Shown here: positions 1-9,659 of the stretch, piece after piece
Numbering within the stretch: position 1 is the first letter of the stretch
Layout of the letters: the number at the start of each line of letters is the position of its first letter
NCBI GenBank assembly: GCA_029204225.1
Contig: CM055113.1
Coordinates: 6,358,647 to 6,422,646 of the forward strand
Direction: 5' to 3'
DNA from: Diphasiastrum complanatum
Taxonomy: Eukaryota > Streptophyta > Lycopodiopsida > Lycopodiales > Lycopodiaceae
Length of the DNA stretch: 64,000 bases
Translations under genes and position numbers: made by a program
Notes under the pieces: model-generated
Seen by the model: the letters and a program-made list of their open reading frames with translations, nothing else
Databases searched by the model: none
What the model was told of the DNA's origin: nothing

Positions 1-108
1 ATTGATCTAATCATTGGTTGATTAGTAGATCATGTAATCTAGCTTCCAACACCTCTTGAGGATCTAATCTAGATCCATTCTTGGTCTTTATTTCTCTGAA
101 ATTTAACA
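1..108 (+). repeat. 3' end of an LTR (copia-type family)
   Basis: This is the last ~108 bases of an LTR cut by the window edge. It matches 26693-26810 almost base for base apart from a ~10-bp indel. It ends in CA immediately before a primer-binding-site-like sequence at 109-121, which places the 5' LTR/internal boundary. The LTR ends at 42549 and 61242 have related wording (a 'gatcc' run followed by a T/A-rich end). Confidence 0.8.
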
Positions 109-121
109 TGGTATTAGCGCC
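109..121 (+). other. tRNA primer binding site (initiator Met type), mutated
   Basis: TGGTATTAGCGCC directly follows the LTR end. The usual plant copia primer site is TGGTATCAGAGCC, complementary to the 3' end of initiator tRNA-Met, so this copy carries two changes. The bases after it (caagtacaagag) are shared with the intact site at 42550, showing the same or a sister family. Confidence 0.75.
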
Positions 122-153
122 AAGTACAAGAGATTAAAGCATTGATCTAAACA

Positions 154-540
154 ACACCCAGATTGGCAAGTTTTTTGAGAAAACTCACTAATCTTGAGTG
201 GACAAGTTTGAAGAGTTAGTTAGCCTTGAAATTTGTGCATCAAACTTGGTTGTGGGATGTAGGGGTACTTTTCACACGTGTGAGGCCATACAACACCAGT
301 TTTGGAGCTATATTTTTCAGTTTGATGCTATATCTTACTCATACACCCAAACTAGCAAGTTTTTTAACTAGCTAATCTTGAGGTAGCGAGTTTGAATAGA
401 TAGATAGAATCATTATATTTGTACCAAATATTGTTGTGGGCTTCAGGTGTAATCCCACAAGTGTGAGGCCGTACATAACCTGTTCTGAGCAATAAAATTC
501 AGTTTTGGTGCTTTTAATGTCTCATACACCCAAAACTAAT
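154..540 (+). repeat. ~185-bp tandem repeat in retrotransposon leader
   Basis: Two head-to-tail copies start with acaccca at 154 and 343, and a partial third starts at 525 (spacings 189 and 182). Each full copy contains a run like 'ctaatcttgag', then 'gttgtgg', then a CACRHGTGTGAGGCC box, then 'cagttttgg'. The repeat lies directly downstream of the primer binding site, in the untranslated leader of the element. The rest of the leader (541-1583) shows no gene I recognise. Confidence 0.75.
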
Positions 541-1583
541 CAATCTAGTGCATTTTTCAAGCTCTCTAATGCATTGTTTCTATTCCTTTGATTTGTTCTT
601 GGTATAGATCAATCATGATTTGAAGCTTTATTACAGTACATTAAAGCTGATTCTCAGATGCTTTGGGTCTGCATTAAAGTTGAGAGTGAAAGATTGCCAA
701 AAACCATAGATTAAGGAGTGATTTGCAAGGGGAGAGATTGAAATCCATTGTATCTTAATTCTAGATGTGTTCAAGAGTGAAAGGGTTGAGACTAGAAGCA
801 TCTAACTGCTAGAAGTCAGCCTTGAATAAGTCCTCCAAGTGAAATTCTAAGTGAATTTCTAGAGCACAAACACTCATAAAAGCAAAATCTACCAATACAA
901 GGTGATAAGCATTGTTGGAGAGTTCTAGAAGTGATTTTTGAGATCTAAGTCACATTGTTCCACTCCTACTCAAAGAGTTGAGTTTTATTGGCTTGAAAGA
1001 GAGTCATAGAGGTGTGTGAGTCACATGTGTAGAGTTTGATCCAAAAATCCTAAGAGTTCCTTCCTTTGTAGAGGGCAAGATCTAGTAACTCATTTCTTGA
1101 CTTTGGTGGAAAAATTGTCTTCTTCATTGTGATCAAATCTTGCTAAGTGGCATTAGCTCTTTTTAAGCACATATCTTAGTGAGAGAGAAGTATCACATTT
1201 CTGAAAATTTGAATTTCATTCCAACTCTAAAGAGGTAGAGTCATTGGTACCTGGTGGAGTCCAATAGGGGTGAATGAATTCAATTTTTGAACACAATTTG
1301 ACATTGTATGCATGAAACTCAAATAAGTTCTAATTCAACTTTCTTTGTGAGAGGGTGAGGGTCAAGTTGTGATTCAATTGGGAGTGTAGAACAAGGAGGA
1401 GTCCATATTTGAGTGTTCATACATGGTTGGGATCGTTGTGAATCTTTAGATGTCTAATTTTTAAGCTTGGTGAAAGATTCTTGACATAGATTGTTATCAA
1501 ACCATTTCATGTCCATTCCAAATCTCAAGAGAGATATTCTTTGGGTCAAGAGGGATTCCAAAAGGGCTGATTGGAGCTGATCT
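541..1583 (+). other. retroelement leader, non-coding
   Basis: About 1 kb between the leader repeat and the first gag-like frame. It has no convincing coding sequence on either strand. The text repeatedly uses words such as 'agagttgag' and 'gagagtgaaag', similar in style to the leaders at 42.6-43.3 kb and 61.3-61.9 kb, so it is best read as the long untranslated leader of the same element. Confidence 0.5.
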
Positions 1584-2060
1584 TTGTGGATGCTACAAAA
1601 TGAAGACCAATCCATCCAAGGAGAACCAAAGCAAGGGGCCCGAGGTGAAGGATGGAGCTTCAAGTGCAAAATCAAAGGCAAGAAGGACAAATCCAAGGAA
1701 ATGTGTTTCCTTTGTGGAAAGATGCATGAGGCTTGGAGTCTCACAAGGACTTACAAGAGTTGTCTTCAAAAGTCCATCACCACACATCTCAAACCTCCAA
1801 AAGTTTTTCATTTGGAAGTGCATTTTTTAGTTCAAGATGCAAAGAAAGATGTTTCTTTTATTAATGTCACTTGGATTTATTTCATGTTCTTGGAAAGCAT
1901 TTTTTTTGGAACTTTGGATAAGTTCAAAGTTATTGTTATGATCCAAGAGAAACCAAGAAAAATTAAGGAGGAGCAATCACAAAATGAAAATAGTTCCATT
2001 TATGCTCTCATGACATCTTTTGAAGAACTATTTTGCTTTAAAGAGATTTTTGTATCTTAA
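1584..2060 (+). pseudogene. gag-like fragment with broken zinc knuckle
   Basis: A 158-residue frame with a lysine-rich stretch (~27-40) followed by CFLCGKMH at residues 41-48. This is the first part of a CX2CX3HX4C knuckle as found in nucleocapsid regions of some LTR-retrotransposon Gag proteins. The last Cys is missing; Leu is at the expected place. A second frame at 1600-1830 reads a plausible basic N-terminal half up to the same Cys codon, so a frameshift near 1700 probably joined two frames. No protease or polymerase follows. Decayed Gag of the element starting at the window edge is the simplest reading. Confidence 0.45.
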
Positions 2061-2189
2061 ATGTGGATTAAGGCAATACTAGTTGAGTGTGATGCCTTAT
2101 TAGATAGCAAAGCATATTTTTCTTGTAAACTTACATTGAGTATATAGACAAGGAAATGGAAATGTCTTCATGATGTATTTTCTAAGATC

Positions 2190-2906
2190 ATGAATGATGT
2201 GTTCATTGATAATGTTGAAAGTTGTAAATTTTCAATTTTAAAGGCAAATTGTAAACTTCTTATGAGAATAAGTAAAGCATCCAAAGTGGACACTTATATC
2301 CATAAGCAAGTAGTTAGCTTTATTGAGATGGAAATACTTCTTGATTTCAATATTAGAAAAATCTTGTCAAGTTGTGGTGATTTTTGGACTTATGGTTCTA
2401 GCATAAGTAATATTGTTGATCATAGAAAGTGCACAATGTATGGTTATGTTTATTGTGATCATTATGAGACATGGAGGTCTCGAATTTCCATCAAGGAGGA
2501 GCACCAAGAAGTTGATCTTGAGGAGTCATCTCAAGGTTCAAGTGTGCCAAGGATTGAGGAGGAGAGTCTTTCTCAACTTATGATTCCAAGAAGAATATCA
2601 AGAGACATGGTTGAGCTCATATGGCTCAAATTTCAAGGGAAAGAGGAGCACATTTCAAGTGGTATACATCTCATGCTTACTTCTCTTATGTCATTTGGTG
2701 AATCAATTTGCTTTAGTGAGACTTTTGCAACTCAAAGTTGGAGTAAAGCAATACTAGTTGAGTATGGTGTCTCTCTTGAGAACATAGTTGATGTTCTTAA
2801 TGATTTCAAATTGATTTTAGATCAATTAGAAAGAAAATGGTTATTTCATCAAATGTATGCTCTTGAGTCTTCAAGAGCAAGAGTGATTTGCTCACTCATA
2901 GTGTGA
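2190..2906 (+). CDS. hypothetical protein of retroelement interior, copy 1 of internal duplication
   Basis: A 238-residue frame that I do not recognise. Its first half (KANCKLLMRIS, TYIHKQVVSFIEMEI, then CDHYETWRSRISIKEEHQ) is repeated in the next frame (EANCKLFMRVS, TYLHNEVFSLIRSEI, CDPYESRRTLQVHQRSQHQ). Its second half (LMTSLMSFGESICF-like and SWSKAILVEYG) repeats text upstream around 2010-2100 (ALMTSFEELFCFKEIF, WIKAILVEC). The block therefore contains two diverged copies of a ~650-700-bp unit. It lies inside the LTR element that begins at the window edge, probably as a passenger or gag-derived region. Whether it is translated is unknown. Confidence 0.4.
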   Translation: MNDVFIDNVESCKFSILKANCKLLMRISKASKVDTYIHKQVVSFIEMEILLDFNIRKILSSCGDFWTYGSSISNIVDHRKCTMYGYVYCDHYETWRSRISIKEEHQEVDLEESSQGSSVPRIEEESLSQLMIPRRISRDMVELIWLKFQGKEEHISSGIHLMLTSLMSFGESICFSETFATQSWSKAILVEYGVSLENIVDVLNDFKLILDQLERKWLFHQMYALESSRARVICSLIV

Positions 2907-3241
2907 AAATTTGTCTTATTTCATGTATTGAGGCAAATTGTAAACTCTTTATGAGAGTAAGTGAATCATTCTCTAAGAACACTTATCTCCATAATGAAGT
3001 ATTTAGCCTCATTAGATCTGAGATTAGAATGGAAATCAAGCATGAAGATATGATGCAAACTCTTGGTTATTATAGCATGCATAGTCTTGCCAATGTTGAT
3101 GAGCCTACTTCTCGAGATCTTGGTAACATGATGTTGGATCTTTGTGATCCTTATGAGTCAAGAAGGACTCTTCAAGTTCATCAAAGAAGTCAACATCAAG
3201 GAGGCACTATCATGGATTTGGTGATCTCGGATCTTCATTAA
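2888..3241 (+). CDS. hypothetical protein, copy 2 of internal duplication
   Basis: A 117-residue frame overlapping the previous one by 19 bases in another phase. It is the diverged second copy of the unit described at 2190-2906 and ends with a natural-looking tail. Paralogy of the two units is seen directly in the translations. No known domain, signal peptide or membrane segment is evident. It is likely a fragment of one longer duplicated frame broken by an indel near 2900. Confidence 0.35.
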   Translation: MLTHSVKICLISCIEANCKLFMRVSESFSKNTYLHNEVFSLIRSEIRMEIKHEDMMQTLGYYSMHSLANVDEPTSRDLGNMMLDLCDPYESRRTLQVHQRSQHQGGTIMDLVISDLH

Positions 3242-3752
3242 ACTCATTGGCTCATCTTCACACCTATGAACCTACAATGATCAGTCTTAAGTGTTGTAAA
3301 TAGATGTAAACCTAAATTCAACTAATTTGAGACTATTCATGTTCTCAAGCATGGAATTTCAAGAGGTGTAGTGTTTGATATTAGCAACTAAGAAGCAAAG
3401 TTGGAGGTTAATTTATTAGCTAAGGTTAGAATAAAGATCATTTAGGTCAATGTATGAATAGTATATTGTATAAGAAAATATGATTTTAAGCCAAATCTTT
3501 TACTTATGAAATATAGCATGCACGTAATAAATTAGAATTTAATTGAAAATTATAACAATAAGATTATTTTCTTGTCATAAATAATAAGATCTCACTAACA
3601 CTTGTTGAGATATTTAGTGAATCAATATAATTATAAAAACAAGTAAATCAATGAATTTATTTAAATTGGTATGTCTTGGATTCGTATGCCAAGAGTCACT
3701 GACCCAACAACCTCATTAAATAAATTGCGTCTCCATCTATCCCTCACACAAG

Positions 3753-3950
3753 TCATATACAATTTGTTTGTGACATGTCATTATCACCTATTCTTGTTCT
3801 TAACAAATATAATATATCTTTGTTGAGTGCGTTTGTAATTAGGTCTACGGTCATGTCTGGGTATTTGACAAATAGGTATTTTCTCCTCGCTTTATCCAAC
3901 TTCTGTTGTTTGCCATCAAGAATGTGATCAATCAGTGATAGAGAGTTCAT
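3753..3950 (-). pseudogene. possible copia RNase H C-terminal tail
   Basis: The frame contains a stretch reading PDMTVDLITNALNKD followed by a short hydrophobic tail. This resembles the ADI(F/L)TKAL signature at the end of copia RNase H domains. Only this short motif supports the call, and flanking sequence is non-coding, so it is at best a small relic. Confidence 0.3.
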
Positions 3951-4744
3951 TCTCTCTTTCCTTTTGCTTCTATTGGCATGTGTACACCATGAGTGTCAGG
4001 CCCTCCTCCTTGTTCTCAACTTCTGTGATATTAACTTGGTCAAGAATATATTGTTTGACGGCTTGTTTTTTTATGCAATCATGCACCATGTGTCCTGGTC
4101 CCATCACAGGTTAAGTCCATTGGGTTATGTCTTAAAGGTCATGTCTTCCAAACATGGCCCCCAAGTTGTGGCTAGAACCATGACCCAATGATCACTTCAT
4201 TATTTGAATAGCCTATTCAGAAAATCTGATTCCATATCCCTATCTGAAATGCAACTCCTTGCCTTAGCGGTTTTCGAGACAGTACGAGTTTTGGAGCGCC
4301 TATCAAGGGCCAGTACAAGTGATGCCTAAAATGTATCTCCCTACCCCTGTCTACGTTGTGACTTCTGGACCCCAATTAAAATGTGACTACTTACCTTAAA
4401 TGAAACTCTCTACCTAGATGAAACTCTCTCTGCCCGTGCTGCCTACATTCACTTCCTAACCTCAACTAAAATGTGACTCCATGTAGTTGCCAAAAATGTG
4501 ACTCCCTAGATCACTATCTAAAATGCAATACTTTGCCTCAATGCGACTTTAGCCAGCTTCAAGTTGTTGATTTCCAAAAACTTGAGGTAACTTCCAAGTT
4601 ATTAAGTTTCAAAATTTTTTTATTGAATTATGTTATTATAGTGATGTGCGTATATTTCTTTTACTCTTCCAATACCTAACTAGTAAATAAGTGTTTGTCC
4701 TAAGCCTTTTAATCATTGTATAAGGACCCAACCATCCAGGCCTA

Positions 4745-5490
4745 AAATTTCTTTGCTAATTTTATTTTCTTTAAAGGATAATGAGCTTAAAGCTTCACAC
4801 TTTTGGGTCTTTAAAAGCACATCCTTAATATAATTTTTTTGGTTAATATAATCTGAAAACTTTAGAAAACATTGTTAATCTGGGACTAAGAGTAATTCAA
4901 GAATATCGACCATATAAAGTATGAAATGGATTCTTGAACAATCAATGTATGAAAAGCATGTAGAACATAGAGAGAGTACATTGATATCATCTATTCAGCC
5001 TTGCAATCTTAACTCAAATCAAGTTCAAGTTGATGTTTTGATTGACATTTTAAACGCATGAATTCAAGCCTATACAAAAGGATAGGCACTTTGTTGGAGG
5101 CAATTTCTTATGCAACTCCTTCACATTTCTTTTCTTATATGCATAAAACTTTCTACTAATGTCATTTTCTTTGAAGGTTAATAAACATAAAGTTTCGGAC
5201 TTTCTCTGAAGTTTTTAAAAATACATCTTTATAATAATCTTTCCTGTTTTTTTGTTGTGTAATCTATAAATTTCGTAAAATTGCCATTACATGCATATCA
5301 TTGTTGAGCAATTTTAAAGTTCGAAAAATATTGTAAGAGTCTAAAAGTAGGTGGAAATAACATATGGTTTTCTATTATTTTCAACTTGAATCAACTTTGA
5401 GAATGATTTAATTGACTTTTTTTAAAGCATAAATTTAAACCTATATTAAAAGATAGGCGCTTGGTTGAAAGTTATTCCTTATGCGATATT
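4745..5490 (+). repeat. ~370-400-bp tandem duplication in AT-rich DNA
   Basis: Two diverged copies lie head to tail. 'attttctttaaaggataatgagc' at ~4763 pairs with a similar run at ~5163, and the 'gataggc' landmark with its preceding words at 5081 pairs with 5452. The start of a possible third copy is at ~5510. The surrounding interval 3242-5720 shows no convincing gene; 4240-4560 also has irregular repeats of 'taaaatgtgactcc'. Confidence 0.65.
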
Positions 5491-5720
5491 ATGCCCCTGC
5501 TTAAAATATTTTCTTTAGAATCTTTTCGTTTTTGAGAGTCCTAGAAGCCCTATGACATTTCCCTTCTTGCTAAATTTTGTTCATAAGCAAGGTATAGTGT
5601 AGAGAATTTATGATTAAAAAACAATGTTTTATGATAAATGGTAGAGCTCAAATCCCATACAATGAATTTTTAACTCTATTATTTATAAGAATCATTTTTT
5701 CATTTGAATTCACAAGATTA

Positions 5721-6191
5721 CTATGAGCTACATATTATCATACTATTTACAAAAGCCAAGGAAGAACATCCATTTGTCAAAAATAACATTAATGAATTGT
5801 ACCATAATTGTTCATGAATGTCACAACGCAAATCGCACATAAGAAACTTTTGTACCAAGGCCTTTAAAAAAATTCTCATGTCTTTCTCGCTGAAGTTTGA
5901 GGAATCTTTTGATGAACATAAATCTAAAAGGGTGAAAGTCGTCAAAACATTGCCTCGACTTTTTTTCTTTTTTTTGTGATACTCACATAATAGATTTTTT
6001 TGATGAGCATTCACAGAGTCTATCTTCTCAACATGTTTTTTCATCTTGGAAAGTGTACCTTTCAAAATAGTACACCTTGATGTGGATGCAATCAAAGGAG
6101 TAACCGATAGCCTATCAGGCGGAAACAAAGAATAACTAAAATTAATCAAATGTTTATATTCGCAAGAATCTTTGAATGGCTCTTGCCCCAA
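5721..6191 (-). pseudogene. downstream remnant of HAD-phosphatase-like gene
   Basis: A 156-residue frame on the same strand and just downstream of the HAD-like exon. The upstream words (WPYLL..., then GQEPFKDS) could continue the same protein. Residues ~80-100 are a lysine run. I recognise no independent domain. It is probably the C-terminal region of the gene that contains 6281-6640, separated from it by a stop or a short intron. Confidence 0.3.
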
Positions 6192-6280
6192 TCAATTGTT
6201 TTCGATATAATACGATATGCTTGGAGCATCTCTAACACAAAGCAAATATGGCCAAAGAATTGTGTTCAGAAAATCAACTT

Positions 6281-6640
6281 CTAACAATTGTTAAAGGGAT
6301 GAAGAAAAATCCCATTACCAGGTGGATTCATACAAGCTTTGTATGGAGCATCATCAATCAACAAAGTATTGATTGGAAGCATTTCGTAGCATCTGTTCCA
6401 GAGGTAGCTCAATGGCTCGAAAAAGGCTCGAACTTGTCGGTTTCCGGGCATTCTATACTTTGTCTCACTAAAGCATTTTGTTTGATCCCAAACAATATGA
6501 AAGTTATAACGTCGTTTTCCAATTACATTAAAAAATGTAACACATTCTTGGATGATTTGCATTGTCATAGAGCTCCATTCAAGTTAAGTATTATATATTT
6601 CATAGGCCGATGGCACATTGATAGTCCCAATCCTGCAATA
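6281..6640 (-). pseudogene. FCP1/NIF-type HAD phosphatase domain remnant
   Basis: Read on the minus strand, a tract ending in tattgcag (intron-acceptor-like, near 6640) leads into KYIILNLNGAL (~6569-6601). A stop or frame break follows, then WDQTKCF, then NTLLIDDAPYKACMNPPGNGIF (~6300-6370). These match the motif I loop and the conserved (L/V)DD(S/A)PYKA-NPP segment of plant FCP1-like HAD phosphatases, nuclear enzymes that dephosphorylate Ser/Thr on protein tails. The motif I nucleophile Asp is Asn here and an in-frame stop separates the motifs, so the copy is probably inactive. Confidence 0.55.
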
Positions 6641-6784
6641 CAATCACATTGCAATTAAAAAAAACAAACGTGCCATTCATTGAACTTTAATTTGATACAT
6701 TTATAATCATCTTTTTGATAGGACTTGGCAACAAGATAAATTGTCACTCCAAAGAACTTTATAATAGACTGAATACCAAAAATT

Positions 6785-7345
6785 TTATTCTATAAATGTT
6801 CCAAATTCATTGATGGTTGCAAAATCCATTTCGTCCAAAATTTGTTGAAGCTCTACATTAGTTTTGGAGCATGCATATGGTTGATGCAATATGTTTCCAT
6901 GAGTAGGTTTGAATTTATAAAGAGATCCAATCCTAGCTTTACCAAAACTAGTATTCAAAACAATTCTGATTTTTTCATCCAAATAATGAAGAGCATAATC
7001 ACATTGAATGTTTGAATTACTTGGACATTTCAATGGACCTTTTCCACTTCCAATATCCACGATAGAAGAAGAATCAACAATAGAACAATCCACTGAAAGT
7101 GATTCAAAGAAATCAATGTCACCACGCTTGACAAGTGAACAACCAATCTTCTCATTTGTGATTGTAGCACATTGCAATGTTTGAAAATACTCCTCAGCAT
7201 TATTTACCAACATATCTTGGTCAATAGCATGCACATCCATATTTGTTTCTAATATTGCATCGTATTGTAAGTCTTGCACTTTGCATGAATTTATAGTCTC
7301 AAATTCAACTGCATCCATTTTTGAAAGTCGTAATTGAGAACAGGC
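6785..7345 (-). CDS. hypothetical exon upstream of HAD-like remnant
   Basis: A ~187-residue open stretch preceded by a pyrimidine-poor but AG-ended acceptor-like site (tttggcag at ~7346). The protein is acidic and has no domain I can name. It contains IVDIGSGKGPLK, which resembles the glycine-rich motif I of SAM-dependent methyltransferases but may be chance. It could be the N-terminal region of the HAD gene or an exon of the gene upstream. Confidence 0.35.
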   Translation of the reverse strand, partial: ACSQLRLSKMDAVEFETINSCKVQDLQYDAILETNMDVHAIDQDMLVNNAEEYFQTLQCATITNEKIGCSLVKRGDIDFFESLSVDCSIVDSSSIVDIGSGKGPLKCPSNSNIQCDYALHYLDEKIRIVLNTSFGKARIGSLYKFKPTHGNILHQPYACSKTNVELQQILDEMDFATINEFGTFIE

Positions 7346-7668
7346 TGCCAAACAACACATGAGAATATAAATATAAAAACAATTTTCAAACCAATATAAA
7401 ATTTATAACTTTTATTTTAAATTTAATACATACCAAACTAACAAGTACAATTCAAAATCCTTATTAGAAAACAGCTCAAAATATTGTCAAACTAGTCTAG
7501 ACAACTCAAAATAAATTCAAGTAACATCTGCGGCACACAAAAAAAAGTACAACAAGATCAAATATAATTTATGTCATGAAACTTATTTACTTCAAGTTTG
7601 ATTCAAATAAAAGTACATCTTTTACAAATAAACATCAACAAAAGTTGAAACCATACATAATTAGAATC

Positions 7669-8091
7669 TTAATTACCAAGATTATGTTCATCATTATTTT
7701 CCTCATGCAAGTCCTCTTGTATTTGGAAATCTTCATTGACTTGCTCGTTTGGATCCATAGCATTAGAAACAACAATATTTTCATCATCATCCACATTATC
7801 AAATATGTCTTTTTGAACCTCCACAAGTTGCATGAGTGCTGTTGTTGCTTCCTTCGAGAATCCAACATGTTCACCAATAAATTGTTCTTTACTATCATTG
7901 ACATCTACTACATCTGAATGCGAAACTCTTTTGTCATCCCTTGAAACTTGATAATTAACAATCTCGTTATAAAATGCCTTCAAAAACTTCTCTCTTTCAG
8001 AGATGTCAACAAAAGAGATTGGACATCTTTTGTTAACAAGACATGCCCTTCCTAATCCTCCATATGTAGATCCATCCAGTATGTAATCAGA
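7669..8091 (-). CDS. last exon, methyltransferase-like C-terminus
   Basis: The exon opens with SDYILDGSTYGGLGRACLVNKRCPISFVD after an AG acceptor at 8092-8093. The pattern (hydrophobic-LDG-x-G-GxxxxACLxxxR, then xxFxD) fits the motif I SAM-binding region and following strand in the C-terminal part of N6/N4 DNA methyltransferases (PF01555-like order). A very acidic tail (DNVDDDEN..., EDLHEENNDE) and a stop follow. Joining a donor at 8260 to this acceptor keeps the frame (TLTG/SDYI). The SAM-site glycines are altered from the usual GxGxT, so activity is doubtful. Confidence 0.45.
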   Translation of the reverse strand, partial: SDYILDGSTYGGLGRACLVNKRCPISFVDISEREKFLKAFYNEIVNYQVSRDDKRVSHSDVVDVNDSKEQFIGEHVGFSKEATTALMQLVEVQKDIFDNVDDDENIVVSNAMDPNEQVNEDFQIQEDLHEENNDEHNLGN

Positions 8092-8260
8092 CTCAAATGC
8101 AACAATAAAACAAAGAGTGTTAAATTGTGTGTTCACAATGGACAAACATTAAAAAACTGTGATGACTATTTATGAGAATTATGCTACAATTCATCTAATA
8201 ACATCATCATAATATATATTAATAAGTCATTCGTTTACTCTATACAACAAATATGTACAC

Positions 8261-9049
8261 ACCTGTCAATGTGGCAACCAAATGACTCCAGATTTCATTA
8301 CATTTTGCTCGTGGATGAACAATGCCACTAAAAAGCTTCACCATGCTATATTTTGGAGTGCTCATCATTATTTGATGACGATGTAGTAATTTCTCTTTGG
8401 AATTTGCATCATGTCTTTTTTTGATAACAGGAGGATCAGGACTTGCTATCTCATCATATATAAATTGCAATCCTTTCTCTTGCATAAGACCTATAAGGTA
8501 TGGATTTTCATCATCTTTAGAAACAAAGATGAATAAAACTGTATCAAATTGACAGTTTTGCAACTGTGCATCCACTCCTCCGTTGAACTTATAGAACCCA
8601 ATTGTCATTTGCACATGGCCTACCAGTCTTTCTATCTCTCGAAAGCAACATCTTAGGTTTTCACTTGATGAAAGAAAAGCAACTATGTGGTAATGTGTTG
8701 ATGTTGTTTTAACATCAACCAAATTAAAAAACTTACGGAAGGAGAGCTCAACACAATCAGAGAAAGAAGTGGAATCGAATATGCCTAATGTGATATGTAA
8801 AAAGGGTATAGGAATGCGAAACGGATCTATATCGATAAGCTTGTCAATCCTATGAACAATCCAAGGGTCGTTTGTTTGAATGACTTTGACACCATGGACA
8901 AAATCATACCTATCTTTGATAGCCTTCGTAGCATTATCTGGAAAAGGCTCTGTTTCTTTATTTCTAAGTTTAGCCACCTCTAGCCAACTACAACATTTTG
9001 AAGATAGATCTTTCAGAAACTCAGAGGTGAAACTATATTTTTCCTCCAA
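8261..9049 (-). CDS. central exon of ParB/methyltransferase-like gene
   Basis: An open frame of ~263 residues that runs to a GT donor at 8260. The last part (FSGIVHPRAKCNEIWSHLVATLTG) fits the helix that precedes motif I in permuted N6/N4 DNA methyltransferases. A clear DPPY/DPPW catalytic motif is not visible; the nearest text is ASPDPPVIKK. The 5' end overlaps the upstream exon in another phase around 9033-9049, which implies a 1-base frameshift and so a pseudogene or an assembly error. Confidence 0.4.
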
Positions 9050-9283
9050 ATAATGCCATTTTTGGTGGAGGTTTTTTCAAGGCTTCAACAAAATATTGTT
9101 TGATATCATTTTTAATAATTCTTTCATCTTTGACTCTCGTGCAAAATTTTTCCAATAACAATTTTTTTTTCAAATGATCAGCATCCTCCAATGGAAAAAA
9201 GTGAATGGATCCATCGATCAAGCCATCAAAGAGAACTGACATGTCTTTCTCCTTCAATCCTTGAACAGGTCGCAATAAATGAC
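9033..9283 (-). CDS. exon of ParB/methyltransferase-like gene
   Basis: The exon begins HLLRPVQGLKEKDMSVLFDGL after an AG acceptor at 9284-9285. A consensus GTGAGT donor at 9371-9376 defines a 93-bp intron upstream, and the splice reads ISG/HLLRP without a stop. The protein section is lysine-rich (DADHLKKKLLLEKF). No separate domain is recognised. The intron holds a short (GTTT)n run. Confidence 0.45.
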
Positions 9284-9659
9284 CTTTCACAACAAACAAA
9301 CAAACAAACAAACAAAAATAATTTAAACTTAAGTAATTATTGTAGAATAACATTTTACATATCATAAAACACTCACCTGATATAATTGACATCTCAGTTG
9401 GATTATCGCTTATTTCACCGGAACTGTTTCATAACCTTCCTAGCCTCCATAGCTAACAAATTTTTTTCCATTTCTTCTAGTTTTCATCCTTCAAATAGAC
9501 CCAATTGTATATTTCTTTTGGATCATTTTTTCTCAAAACATTACTCAACATGCTTCTGAAATTCTACACTAACATAAATAAAGATGCATTAGTTATTCTA
9601 TAATAATCATTTGAAAAAAAAAAAACATTACTAGCAGTAATTATCTAAATCAGAAAAGA

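Noticed and set aside
6248-6658. Plus-strand 136-residue frame at 6248-6658
   Set aside because: The opposite strand carries clear HAD phosphatase motifs over the same bases, so this is a shadow.
7576-7917. Plus-strand frame opposite the methyltransferase-like last exon
   Set aside because: It is the antisense shadow of the better supported minus-strand exon, AT-rich and hydrophobic without recognisable domains.
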